A stretch of 64,000 bases of DNA, taken from contig OZ026605.1 of assembly GCA_964020085.1 (NCBI GenBank), positions 4,347,901 to 4,411,900 of the forward strand, in the 5' to 3' direction. Under the pieces are notes generated by a model. That model did not search any database. It worked only from the letters and a program-made list of their open reading frames with translations, and was not told where the DNA came from. Origin of the DNA: Micromussa lordhowensis (lineage: Eukaryota; Cnidaria; Anthozoa; Scleractinia; Lobophylliidae). Positions 14,301-25,500 of the stretch are shown here, piece after piece. The first letter of the stretch is position 1; every line of letters starts with the position of its first letter. A program made the position numbers and the translations under genes.

Positions 14301-14837
14301 GGTAATTAACTCAGGTAGCTGCATTGTTCGTCAAAAGTATGCTATTTCAATAACACAGTTCCCCTGTAAAGTCCAAAATTACAGTGAATTGCTGACATTA
14401 ATTTTTCTTCCACCACTAGAGAGAAGGACTTGTGGACATTCTCAAGATAGTAAGCCTTATGAGAATAGACAGGTGTGTGCAGTGTTTGTAACAAATCTCT
14501 TCATATTGTCCTAAAATATAAATCTCTGTTTAACATGGAAATTGTATTTTAAGGTTTCAACAAGAGTGCCACATTCTACCATCCAGTTTTTTTGTAGTAT
14601 CTCCTCTAGGTTCCAGGTTATATCATGTTGTAGATGTGGAAACGTTTACCTTGTTTATAATTAACTGCAACTTACAATTAATTTAATTTATTTCTTGAAA
14701 TCCTTAGGGGTGGAATGGTGGAAACAGATTTACAGTATGAACTTGTATACCATACTCTTCATCATTATTGGACAACACGTACAGGCAGTGATGACGATAC
14801 ACGTGACATAGCCCTTGAAGCAATCTTTGATGAATAA
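2337..14837 (+). CDS. PTPRR: Receptor-type tyrosine-protein phosphatase R-like (KIM-family PTP)
   Basis: Seventeen coding exons: 2337-2424, 2529-2788, 6420-6536, 7217-7393, 8719-8823, 9167-9378, 9940-10029, 10483-10582, 10826-10907, 11085-11161, 11288-11327, 11696-11793, 12608-12742, 12858-13018, 13820-13880, 14420-14472, 14708-14837. All junctions are GT..AG and the phases sum to 1986 bases, 661 residues plus TAA. Human PTPRR is of similar length. Order: signal peptide, ectodomain, one membrane helix (about 228-252), kinase-interaction motif (320-331), PTP domain (about 384-650). Family knowledge: such enzymes bind ERK and p38 through the KIM and dephosphorylate the activation-loop tyrosine. 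Catalytic residues are present (Cys580, Arg586, Asp545), so an active enzyme is inferred. The start gives a good signal peptide (MVVRFFDFIWLLWILTSSEA). The gene converges on Sbf. STEP/PTPN5 is the nearest alternative; the signal peptide plus single helix favours PTPRR. Confidence 0.92.
2789..6419 (+). other. PTPRR-like intron 2, no gene seen
   Basis: A 3.6-kb AT-rich intron. The ORFs in it are short, lack codon bias or recognisable domains, and look like chance frames. I see no clear transposon in it. Confidence 0.5.
7669..8055 (-). pseudogene. Penelope-like retroelement fragment: GIY-YIG endonuclease domain
   Basis: A 128-residue frame on the - strand in PTPRR intron 4 resembles the C-terminal endonuclease of Penelope-like elements. 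It has a Cys-rich lead (IKCKDCDCVYI), then IRQTSRALKTRVKEHAKAI and HMRHSHQIDL. In intact elements the first motif normally reads YIGQTSR; here the Gly is Arg. No reverse transcriptase lies upstream (higher coordinates). Beside it, 7523-7560 carries the small inverted repeat (ggcaactgctgttgcc) typical of such element ends. This is a 5'-truncated dead copy. Confidence 0.75.
9688..9812. mobile_element. Foldback MITE in PTPRR intron 6
   Basis: The arms pair over about 60 bases: 'cctgctcaatctcgcgga' and 'atatcgtctgat' on the left answer 'atcaggcgatat' and 'tccgcgcgattttgcagg' on the right, around a centre near 9750. There is no coding content. Confidence 0.6.
9940..10029 (+). other. PTPRR: PTPRR-like exon 7: kinase-interaction motif
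   Basis: The junction codon plus this exon reads RRGSKASLVLDL at residues 320-331. It has the two arginines, the Ser three positions later that is a PKA target in vertebrate KIM phosphatases, and the L-x-L docking hydrophobics. A Ser/Thr-rich linker follows. From family knowledge this motif docks ERK1/2 and p38, and phosphorylation of the Ser releases the kinase. That the coral protein behaves this way is inference from conservation. Confidence 0.88.
11465..11672 (+). repeat. tRNA-headed SINE, family B, in PTPRR intron 11
   Basis: A degenerate tRNA-like head (tggtggcctaatggta, then a B-box-like gtccgggtttcagcc) is followed by the family B body (gactagcatcccactc, agtagaaata, cttcatgctacagaaacc). 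Related copies lie at 41660, 55490 and 56640. Confidence 0.65.
11813..11963. mobile_element. Tigger/mariner-like MITE, degenerate
   Basis: The left end (caatggaatccaaatttttc) and right end (gaaaaattggaattccacta) are imperfect inverted repeats flanked by TA. The same terminal pattern is seen at 63798-63955. It lies in PTPRR intron 12. Confidence 0.5.
12388..12575. mobile_element. Foldback MITE in PTPRR intron 12
   Basis: Two arms of about 85 bases are inverted copies. They include 'ttatggagcacgtggga' with its mirror near 12530, and 'gagttgccc' with 'gggcaactc' at the centre. The tip is near 12478. No ORF belongs to it. Confidence 0.65.
13063..13306 (-). repeat. tRNA-headed SINE, family A, in PTPRR intron 14
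   Basis: The 3' tRNA-like head on the - strand (ggaggcagcgtggctgagtg, then a B-box-like gagttcaagtcc) is followed by the body with 'gccaactggtttgcctcc'. The same family occurs at 27725, 46770 and 58530. Confidence 0.65.
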
Positions 14838-16440
14838 TCAGTCGTGAATATGAACTAACAACAGTAGCATCATATAATCCCTTCATGCTGGTCATGGGAA
14901 GATAATATTATATTACAAGTCTAGTCTAGTCTAGTCTAGTCATTTATCAAGTATGGACTGTGGATAATTCAATAGACATCAATATTTATCGTCTACAAGA
15001 TTATTCAAGATGCCCATTGGCAAGATGCTATTTATTTCAGTATTTTAATGTGTGGATTATTATTTAAAACATAACACAGTCATTGGATCAACTGTGTCAA
15101 GAAGATGCGTCATGAATCTTAATTATCAGTGACATGGTTTGAACAAGGCAAGGCTGTCAAGATTGTGCTTTCAGGAGCCTATTTTATTTTGCATCAGTCA
15201 ACAAGTGCAGGCTGAGTGGGATATACCAGGCCAGTTGAGAGACGTACAAGTATTTGATGTTCAACTTCACAGCTTAGTTTAGTTTTGACACATCCCTTGC
15301 TGGACAAGGGATCAAGAATGAGCTTGGTGGCATAGAATGGAAAGCAGTAATGTATCCAAGAAACTACACGTTCTTCAATCTTTCATTTGCTCCGTCATTT
15401 GAAGTCATCAGTGGTGGATGAATGTCAGTGATTCACTCCATTCATGGATGACTGTGGGATTTGTGATTGAAAAGATCACATGCCCAGGAGGGTGACAATA
15501 TTATTGATGAGAGAAGGCGGGATTCTTCAACCTTACCTTACGTACAATCTTGAACCATGTTACTTCCATCTGCAAGGCTGAATAAGATTGTGTAATTTAT
15601 CACACCTCGTCATTTGCTGCTAAACAGTTTTACAAAAGTGGAATATTTATTGTCTAAAGGAATGGGAATGGAAAGCCAAAGGATGGCTGAAATAGGAAGC
15701 TGAGTAGAGATGTGTACTTGTGTACTTTATAGACGACTTGAGCAGCCACAGCTTTCCGTTATTTTCTTGATTCTCTGAAGGGAAACAAGGGATTGGCTCT
15801 TACTTTGGATGGTATTTTCCAGTCTGATTTGAGCAGTTATTTTGCCATCAAATCAAGTAAGGACTTAAAGGAACTCCTAATTTATTTGCCAGGAATCTTG
15901 GCATAAAAAAAATGTTTTATTTTTCAGTTTTATTGCCAGGGTCCTTATTAAAATTGGGACATTTATCAAATTATGAAAAAAATATATATATTATCTAGCG
16001 TCTTTTGAGACAGGAAATATTGAGCATGAAAATGTCCTCAATTTGAGAAATTATTTCAAAGTATTTATCAAAACTAATTGTACAGAATTGTTATCGAGGG
16101 ATTTTATGAAATTCTTCTATAGATATTTAATCCACAAGTAGAGATATGTTACAAGTTATTACACAAGATTGTGAAGGAAGGTTACTAAAGTTATTTGGAA
16201 TATTGTGTGTACATAATAATCAGGTGTGCTGCATCAAAGTGAATATGTGGCCTGTTCTAATGTTTTGAGTCAAATATTAATCTAATGTATATTTTAATCA
16301 CATGCATTGCTAGCCTAAGTGGCTCTGCTCTGTTATCTAATTAATGTCGTTGAAAATTCCATGTTGCTGCAATCTACAACTCCTCATTCTTGGATCTTTA
16401 TCTTGTTGATGGGTCAGGAAGGAAATTGTCTTGGGAACCA
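14838..16440 (+). other. Probable 3' UTR of the PTPRR-like gene, no gene seen
   Basis: Sequence directly after the TAA codon, with no competing ORF. A CTAGT microsatellite lies at about 14918-14940. No canonical AATAAA was noticed nearby. Possible signals are ATTAAA near 15947 and AATAAA at 17485-17490, so the transcript end is uncertain. Confidence 0.4.
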
Positions 16441-16464
16441 GGCTTAACAAATTGACATCAATTT

Positions 16465-16745
16465 CTCATACGCCTGTCCTGTTATTGATCATGAACTTCA
16501 TCTGAACATTGGCAAAGTAGCTGTGGATCCACAAGGTGATAGCTGAGTGGATCCGCAGACTACTTTGACAACGTTATGACAAAACAGCCATTGTCAATAA
16601 CAGGACAGAAACGTGAAAAACTGACATCAATTTTTTTTCAAGAATAACAACATCACATAAATTATAAGTTTGCGTGTCTGTCCACTTATTGGCAATGAAA
16701 ATTAGCCAATGAATGTGCACAAATTTCTGCAGTTATTGTGAAATG
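16465..16745. mobile_element. MITE family F, copy 1
   Basis: The inverted arms start 'ctgtcctgttattgatca' and end 'ttgtcaataacaggacag', around a core with 'gtagctgtggatcc'. A trailing segment (gtctgtccacttattggcaa, then gccaatgaatgtgc) is shared with the copy at 22650-22975. The two copies can be aligned by eye over nearly 300 bases, so this is one family. Confidence 0.65.
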
Positions 16746-18180
16746 AGCTGTCGATGCCTAGTTAAAATGAATCAAGTAATATTAAGAACCAACCAGAAGT
16801 ACAATTCACATTTATTAAGTTTCACAGTCTGGCACTTACAAACACCTTGAGCAGGGAACATGGTGATCTGTTTTGTCAAGCTAACACACCTGTAGTATGT
16901 TAGCCAACTTGTTTGTGCAGGAGTGTAATGTGTTACCATCAAAGGCACCAGTCCCAGGCTGAATTGCAGTGAAGGGGTTGGGCAAAAGGGGGACTCTTCC
17001 AGTTACCCTCCTCCCACCCCTACATTCCCTCCCTATCTCCCCAATTTTGCAGGCTAGATGAAAACCACTCAATGGTTAATTAAATCAACACTCTATGATA
17101 TTTCTGTCCATTTTCAATGAAAGTTTTCTATACATCTGACCAACAACACCTAAGTGTTAAATACTCCAACTGTAAATATTTTTCTAAGCAACTTGTAAGA
17201 TATTAACGCATTCCGAGTGCTTTGTATATGGCGTTTATTGAGGGGGAAAATCTCTCTTCCAAAAACCACGTTTTCACTTTGATGCAGCAATCAAGAATTT
17301 TAATCCAGGGCAGGTTCTGGAAATGTTTCAAGTTACACAAATCTACTTGAAGCAGATTATTCTACTAAGAGATTCCCGGTTTTGTTGAAATATTACCAGT
17401 TATAGTTACATATTACCTCAGTTACCATGTAACTAGGCAGCGACTGTCAAGGAAAATGGGTTGTACGCACATGGTGCGAGCAAGAATAAAATTTCAGACA
17501 AGTTAATGTTTTAGTATTTTGACTTGCGAGTCTTGTGGGGGTAAAAAGTATTAGCGGAGATCCTGCGCCTGACACCTTACGCAAAATTTGGCAACCCGTT
17601 GATCTAAAAAATTTTGGTTGTCATGTGTTTGTACATCCATCCGTATGCCAAGCCCAATTACCTTGAAAAAGAAGATAGTAGCGGCATGACCATTTCATAA
17701 TATTGGACATCCATGTTATGGTTAATTGACAGCTGTCAAAACAAGGTATCCGCTGACCAGTATCACATGACCATATCTCAGGAGACACGTGATTTGACTT
17801 TTCTTCCGACTTATTCTCTTGGAAAGTCCCTAATATGTTGCGAACATAATTTCCGCAATCTTGGTTTCGCATATTGGGTATAGTGCTCGCAATTCATCAT
17901 TCCTTCGAGTTTCTGATCCAAGAAACACATCCTCTTTTTTTGAATTATTGCAACCAGGAGCTCCGCTTTTAGTTTAGGCTTGACTAAATCTATACATTAA
18001 TGATAATGAAAATAAAACGGTTCTTAATTCGCAATGCGCTTACAGTAACGAAGAGTAAATCAAAAACACTAAAACAACGCTACAAGGGACCGCAAACGAA
18101 AATGCTGCCGGTGAACGTAGGGTCTGATCAGCCTTAAATTTAAGCAATAGAGCACTTTTTCCGTGTTTATATAGCCTCAT

Positions 18181-18287
18181 CTAAACACGAGAAGGGTTGG
18201 GAGAATTCGAGACAGTTATGCAAACCCGAGACGTAGTCGAGGGTTTGCATAACTTTCGAGAATTCCCTTAACTCTCCGAGTGTTTAA
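18181..18287. mobile_element. Short foldback MITE
   Basis: The left arm (ctaaacacgagaagg, then gggagaattcgagaca, then ttatgcaaaccc) is mirrored by the right arm ending 'gagtgttta'. The arms are about 47 bases around 'gagacgtagtcga'. It lies between the two host genes. Confidence 0.6.
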
Positions 18288-18674
18288 CAAATGGCAAAAT
18301 TTCCCGAAAGGTTAGCAACTTCTCTCACTTTGTTGGGTTTTCAATTTTGTTAAGATCTTGGTCGTATTCTTCAATGTTATTGGTTTATTTGAGAAAAAGA
18401 TTGCTATCCCTTGTTCTCAAGTAACGTTCCGATTGGTTAACTCTTTTCCAAGTGGCCCGGTTCTAGTAGTCGCACTGTAAACACAATGCCTGATCCAACA
18501 TCGAGCCAGTGTAGGTCCTTGAGCATGTGAGTAAGGAGGTCTTTCCGACTACAATCTTGGTCAGAATAAAATAAATAAAACCACCCCTCCCCTCGAATGA
18601 ATGATGAACTCGCGCCACCACCAAAACGCACCATTTTTTTCAATCTCTTGTCCACAAGAGATTATGGTCCTGGT

Positions 18675-18763
18675 CCCAGTTGTTCAAAGGCTGGATAACG
18701 CTATCCGCAAGATAAATCACTATCCAGCGGATAAATGTTAACAAACCAAACCACACAATCCAC

Positions 18764-18796
<33 letters not shown>

Positions 18797-18818
18797 TGCC
18801 TTTCGAACAACCCGGTCC
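18675..18818. mobile_element. Foldback MITE with GGATAACGCTATCC-type arms
   Basis: The outer word gttgttcaaaggctggataa is answered by the complement of ttatctgcctttcgaacaac. Inside, 'tagcgttatc' and 'gataacgcta' words recur. The arms are about 60 bases with few mismatches. Confidence 0.65.
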
Positions 18819-19039
18819 AAGATTCTAGTTCTTGTAATGAGACATGCTGCGGTGTTCTGAATTTGTCGTAAGTTTTCATGCTCAAGGTCCACACAGAATA
18901 CTGTGACAGTAATCTTGACCATTGTCCATCAGCAGGACTGGATTGAGCCAGCACTATCCGGAGGATCAACACTTATAACTCTCGTGTCTTATCCATTGGA
19001 TAGTTCTACATTCTTGGAACAACTGGGATCAGATTTATA

Positions 19040-19240
19040 CAAAAATTGAGCAAAACTCGGAAATAGGGAGAACGGAAATGTGACCCGGGTTCGATTCCGA
19101 CCCGGTGCCATATGTGGGTTGAGTTTGTTGTTGGTTCTCGCCTTGCTCCGAGGGTTTTTCTTCGGGTTCTCCGGTTTTCTTCCCTCCACAAAAACCAACA
19201 TCTCCAAATTCCAGTTCCACCAGGATAAGGGACCCGCATG
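19040..19240 (+). repeat. SINE-like repeat, family C
   Basis: A B-box-like gggttcgattccgacccgg is followed by 'gtgggttgagtttgttgttg' and 'cggttttcttccctcc'. A reverse-oriented copy at 50275-50445 carries the same body. Only the 3' part of a tRNA-like head is recognisable. Confidence 0.6.
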
Positions 19241-21414
19241 AAAACCAGCTAAGGCTGATGTGGCTTCCTCTCTAAATATTGTAATTAATTGTAATTACAA
19301 CAACCAAAAGTTCGTAAAACAGCCAAGTCACATGTGAGACTAATACAGGCTTTATTAATCTGACCAATGCAAAGTAAAGATTTGCTAGTTTACAAAATAC
19401 ATTACTCCCAGGAAATAAAAATAATTTACCATTCTTTTATACATGAACCATCAGCAATGCAACTGAAAGCCATACAGTTGAGCAGCTTTCTACTCTCCTG
19501 ACGAAATTCATATCTAAAACGACTATTTCAATACAATTATTCTTGCATAGGTCTGAACTATAAAAAGCTTGCAGCAAATTAATTTTTTCTACATACACAT
19601 ATCAGAATGGACGTGAGTGTTTAGTGTCACTCGCAGACTACCACAAGTCAAGGAGGAAAACGACTCCAGGAATTTTTCAAATAAACAGGGCTGAAGAAAT
19701 GCAGCCATTTTTCAGCTGTCGATTAAAATCGTCAATTCATAACAACATTTATCTGGAGATGGCGGTCTCGTATTGCCTGCGATTTGAAATCCTTCTGCTT
19801 CGTAGTTTCTGTTACAGATAAGGCATATTCATGTGAACCCAATTACTGCTTGAAACGATGTTAGTTTTTAAATATAATCACAAGTAAACGCAACAGAATA
19901 ACACGTATAATCAGGCATGAAAGGGCGCTGTTTCAAATCGAACACACTCTTCTAGTAAATTATGCTTACTTACTCTAACCCTTTCCCTCCTCCAGTTATC
20001 AAAGAAGATATTTTTACCAACTGGTGGGAAAGAGCAGCCCAATTGCTCTCAGTTGAATGTAAAACAGTAAGGGTTTCATTCACGCACTTGAAAACTAGAA
20101 CCACCTTGCTCACTCGTTGGGGATTCATCCACAGACTCCAAAGCTGGAACCAATAACATGACACAAGATTTGTGTCCAAGATTTGTCTGGGAGGAAAAGG
20201 GTTAAGGGCAGGCAAACTGCATTTGTAACTCTTTGGTAACGAAGTAACAACCTTCATACCAACCTCCACCAAGCAAGAGAAACAAAATGGAATTCGCTAG
20301 CGACTAGTAAAAGGTACACTACACTGGCATAAATAATGAACTTACAGTCATCTGAGTTAAAATATCTCACAACATTAAAAATTCATTAAGTACTTATATT
20401 TTATAAAGCTTCATGAACTACATTAATCTAAAAAAAAACTATTTCTGACCTGCGGAAACCCTCAATCGTCAATTTGTTAAAGCCATCAGAAGTATTAAAC
20501 TTATCTCGAAACCAAACCAAACATTTCGTTTCGAAATCTCGAAGACGCTAATTCAAAACATTATATCTCATGGAGTGTGTTTCCCCAAACAGCCACGACA
20601 TTGTGCATGTCAAACTTTTCGACAGCATAAGAACGAAAAATGCCCAAACAATCTTTACATACAATACACCGGTAAAATTTCATCTGATTGTCAACAGAAC
20701 TGTACATCTTGCACGTAATCTGATTAAAACGAATTTTAAATTAGTCATTACTACAGGCGAGAGAAAACGTCGAGCAAATATGAAATGACAAAAAACAAAT
20801 GCTGTGTACATGAAAAATACAGCCTGCATAAATTAACTAAAATGATGAAAATTGACAATTCATTTCATTTCTGACGAATGTATAAAAGTACAACAATTAA
20901 TTAAGATAAAAACAAATAAGCTTGCTCCAAGTGTTTTCATGTGTCGTCCTTCAGCCTGCTAGTGGAAAAAAACTGCCGCCTTTGTTAAGGGGCTTTATCA
21001 TCTTTACTCCCGATAAAGGCATTTGAGTTTTGATGACGTGCACTGCAGACATGCATGTGGTGCTCTTACTGGGTTGCTGCTTAGTTACCATGCGCGCGAT
21101 TAACAACCAAACACAGAGACATCTCTGCAGAGCAACGTCATCATTACCTCTCTTGGGATAGGGGTGGGTGAGGCATCTAGAGCAGTTCTAATTCAACTAA
21201 TGAAAAAAGGAAATCTAAAAGCCACTAATTCTTAATTTAAAATTCTGCTAACTTGTTGTGGTATCTGTTACTTTACAACTCAATGTTCTCTTATACATTT
21301 CTTCAACTGTCGTTCATCTGTATCTTGGCTGTCAATCGATGCCAGTAGACACTTCATTTCGTAGATCGGATAACGAAATATCTGCAGCATTGGTAGCAAT
21401 TACTGAGAGCATTT
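19241..21414 (-). other. Probable 3' UTR and intergenic sequence after Sbf
   Basis: No coding exon is seen between the Sbf stop at 21415 and the repeats near 19240. A candidate AATAAA for Sbf on the - strand lies at 19356-19351, but no intermediate evidence fixes the transcript end. The short frames here look like chance. Confidence 0.4.
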
Positions 21415-22209
21415 TTACACATTCATGTTTTGTAGCTTTTCCACCCACACTTCAGCTTCACGGCGACTTTCACACATGAGATTGTAGACCCGCTTTGTTG
21501 TTCGGAGCTGCAAAATGATGCACATATCCTGAAGGTGAGAACTCTATAAAATTCCTAAAAAAGTAAATGCACTTCCCAGTACGCCAGGAGAAATTTGAAA
21601 ACGCAGCTCTATTTTTATGGCAAGGCCTACCGTCCCCACTAATCCGTCACGAAAACGGAGCTTTTCGAAAACGCTCTTCAAAGCGGAGGAATTTGAAAAC
21701 GCCGACGTTTTTTTTCCTTGTATATTGATTATCTTCGAACGACTAAACGTTCCAAAAAACAAGTTAGTATATTTTGTTGTCAATAATTAGTAAAAACACC
21801 TGGTTCTTGAACTCACATCAAAAAATGCTCCTTTCTCTGATCCTTTAGGTGCTCCTAAAATAGAATACAGAGTATATTACTTTTTGTCAATATTTTGTTC
21901 AAGAAAAGGGCTGTAAGCGAAATCACAGCTTCGGCCTTACGCCTGATAAGTTAAAGAAAACAAACTCTGAATGTATTCTCCTACCAGGGGGAACGTTGCT
22001 GAGAGCCTGAACTGCAGTCATCTCTCCAAGGTCGACATAGCCCTGCAAATGTTGGTCATGTTCTCCATCGTAATACCGGAGCTAAATACGGAAATAAAAC
22101 ACGATTTTAACACCTGTCTTTAAGAAATAGAAAACATATGCCTTGTTTCTATTGAGTTATAGAAACAGGAGTGAAAGTTTGGGAGAATGAGAAATGCTGT
22201 GGGAACACG

Positions 22210-22240
<31 letters not shown>

Positions 22241-22551
22241 GAGCTTTTTCGTCCAAGAAAGCCTTCCTTCATTTCTCCAAGCTCCCCTATTTCTATCCGC
22301 GCTTCGCCTCTCCTTTCCCCGTTTAACCGAAAACAAAAGAGGGGGGAAATTTGTACCATACCTGCACATAACATCAAGGCAAATAAGTGCGTGGATGAGA
22401 CCATTGTGCGTGACCATACAAGAATGATTCTAAGTACCTGATTTCTTGGCGTGTCCAGAACAAACCATCTGGCCTTCCACTGACGTAAAAGATGTCCTCT
22501 CTTGTAAAGATGGCCGCAGTGAAGCTTCTTCGCGTTCCCAGCGGCGTCAGT
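21415..22551 (-). other. Sbf: Sbf exons 36-39: C-terminal PH domain
   Basis: Exons 22551-22438, 22081-21985, 21854-21817 and 21507-21415, residues 1847-1959. Signature pieces: [58 protein letters not shown] (across a junction), then [16 protein letters not shown] before TAA. The conserved Trp of the last PH helix is present. Confidence 0.9.
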
Positions 22552-25500
22552 CTGCTTGATAAAAGGTTAAAATAACATTGCGGATAAGTTAACTGCATCA
22601 TTGACCAATCTTTGCAAGTTCATGATTTACCTCGTACAAAAAAACTTGACGTCAGTTTTTCATGCGTCTGTCCTGTTATTGATCATGAATTTTGTCATCA
22701 CATTGTCAAAGTAGCTGTGGATCCAACGAGGCGATAGCCGAGTGGATCCGTAGACTACTTTGACAATGTTATGACCAAATTCACTGTCAATAACAGGACA
22801 GGCGCATGGAAAACTGTCGTCAATTTGTATTTCACGATAACAAATTGTCAAATTATCCGCTCTCGCTCGTTGACGCATCGCATAAATTTTAAATTCATGT
22901 GTCTGTCCGCTTATTGACAATGAAATTTAGCCAATGAGCGCGCAAGAATTCCTGCAGTTATCGTAAAAAAAACAGCTTACAAAAATAAACAAAATAATTA
23001 TGTGATTGCTGACCTCGCTTGGAATGCTCAAGGTACTCTTGGTTACACCAGACCCAGGCTGCTCAGAAAGGGCAGGCTTCTTACACTGCCACTGGACCTG
23101 GGGCTGGCATCGTTCATGACAATTGTATCCACACTCTGTGCACTTCGCTCCTGTGAATACGGACAAGAGTTTTAGTTTACTTACAGTACTAGCAAAACAT
23201 TTCAGACTATTTTAATTTTGGACATAGCGTCCGAAAATAAAACCGTCCAAAAATTTTAAACGTCCGAAATATTTAAAGTAAAGTATAAAAAGTTGAAGTA
23301 GCTACAAAGCGCTTAGTTTTCTTTATGAGGTGAACTCTATATGAGACAATGCTTAATATACGCAATGACGTTATAGAATTTGTTATTTTCTCCTCAATAT
23401 CTCTAATTCAGGGTGCAGTAAAACTATCATTTTCGCAGATGCTGCTTCAGTCTAATTCGTGTTTGTAGGCTTAAATTTACTTTACTGTGTTTCATCACAG
23501 TGTCCGAAAATTAAACGCCCAAAATGTTTTGCACGTAATGTACACTTATAAATGGACCGCAATCAAACAAATTCTCATGCAAGTCCTCGGTGGCTTTAAA
23601 TCCAACTTGTTGATTTATTAACGAGACTGAAAAGTCACCTCTGTTTAAAATACCAATGATCATCTGATAGCAATAGTCACAGTTTGACGGAGGAACAAAC
23701 AGATGGGGGACAAAGTTGTGTGGCTGAGAGAAGCCCTTGGCTCCACGTTCCTCCACCTGAAGCTTGCCCTAACACAAACAAAAGATATGCATTGCTTTAA
23801 TCATTTGAACTTTGTTGTTTGGTGATGAAAAACACCAAACAGTAACAACTCTCAGAAATACACACTTTTAACTCGGAGATGACGGTCTTAATTTTGTGCA
23901 TGTACATTGCAAGGACCAATAGGAAATAGATCTGACCGGTACTTTATGTGCAATTAAAATAAACTCATCAATTTAACATGACAAGAGTACTACAATAAGG
24001 AAGAAGTTATTAAGCATTATACCTTCAAAATAACCTCCATTGTACTTCTCTTGTGGAGCATCAGTCGCTGACTACTGAACCACCGGGAGTTAACAGGAAA
24101 ATGCTAAACACGAGAAAAACAATTGACAAGTAAGCTATTTCATTCTTGTAAAATGCAAGAGCCATTACCACTGAACATTAGAAAACAACAAATATGGAAT
24201 AGACCAATTTCGATATATTAAAATTCAGCCTAACACAATAGACCTCAGCACGAGGCTCCGGGGAATAAGCCCCACAAACTCAGTAGTTATCCCCCAGAGC
24301 CTCGTACTGAGGTCTATTGTTTTGGGCTGAATTTTAATATACCGAAATTGGTCTATTGCCACACTTCTGTTTCACAAATAGATTCCATGTTGCCGTGCGT
24401 CTGTTGAATAATAGATCACAGATGACGTCAAAATGTTGTAAGAACAAAATAAGTGGCACACATTTTGACGTCTTCTGTGATCCATTACTTATTTACTACT
24501 GAACAGATGCACGGCAACATGAAATCTACTGATTTTACATAATTAAGAAACAACAAAAAAAAACTGTTAATGACATCATCCATGCGTCTGTCCTCCAATA
24601 GATCATAAGTAAGAACCAATCAAAATGGGGAAATAATTTGAAGCACAGAACTAGTGTGATCTGCTTATCAAATCATGACATGAGCAAAAAGAAGTTCCAT
24701 TTGGAGAACTGAAATACACAAGTGATTTTCCTTTCTTTTTCTCGCAGAGTTTTTAACAAGAAATAAAAACATGGAAAATATCTTCTACATTTCTTTAAGA
24801 CTTGTACTAAGAAAGTCTGAGTTGTCTTTTAACCCCATTGCCCACTATACTGTCACCCAGTCTTGTCAATAATTGATTTGTAATATTATTTGCCCGTACA
24901 GCTTCCACGCATTGTCATCAAAGGTGAAAAGAATCAACAAATTCCTCACTCAAAGGAGTTCACTCGCGGTATTTTGAGTTACTTTGGCCACGTACAAAAT
25001 TAACTTTAAACTGAAGGAAACCTGAAAATAATACTTTACTAAGATAGAAAAACACCCAAGAGATAATAATAAACCATAAAGAAACAAGGATGGTCAATGA
25101 TGGAGAAGATTAACACGGATTACAAGCGACGAACTGGAAAAATTGAGGCTGAACTTTTTAAGATGCGCAAATCGTGACGAAGCTCCTTAAATATGTGATC
25201 CTTAGTGACCTGGCCTATGAATGCAAGCGAGGTTGGAGGTGAACTTGCTTTGATACAGACTTCTCTCTAGAACAACTTGAACAACAAAAACAGTGAGGTC
25301 TGTATCAAAACTTGGTCACCTCCGGTCCTGCTGCCATTCAAAGGCAAGGTCGCTGAGCAGACAACTCTAAAATGGTCTATTCTCAGGAAAGAAATGGGTT
25401 TTAATTAGTAAAGAAGTTGTATATAATTTCTTACTGTTCTCTTCGTGGAGGGGTACGAGAGCTTATGCCAGTGCTGTTCCCATTTCTTGGGTTTCTGATC

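Larger units (their letters stand above)
10826..14837 (+). other. PTPRR: PTPRR-like exons 9-17: catalytic PTP domain
   Basis: Landmarks in order: phosphotyrosine-recognition loop RNRYPFILPN (about 402-411), YINANF, ATQGPLSGTAKDFWRMIW, WPDHGIPDS with general acid Asp545, signature VVVHCSAGVGRTGCF with Cys580 split across the exon 14/15 junction region, and the Q-loop-like RGGMVETDLQYELVY near the end. All expected PTP motifs are present, with no frameshift. The C-terminus is a short acidic tail. Confidence 0.92.

Noticed and set aside
22187..22441. 84-codon and overlapping frames on the + strand opposite Sbf exon 36
   Set aside because: Overlapping frames on both strands with no domain; shadows of a coding exon and adjacent repeat-like DNA.
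23639..23756. Early donor for Sbf exon 34
   Set aside because: It leaves 8 instead of 13 residues between the C1 zinc ligands; kept only as a possible alternative splice.
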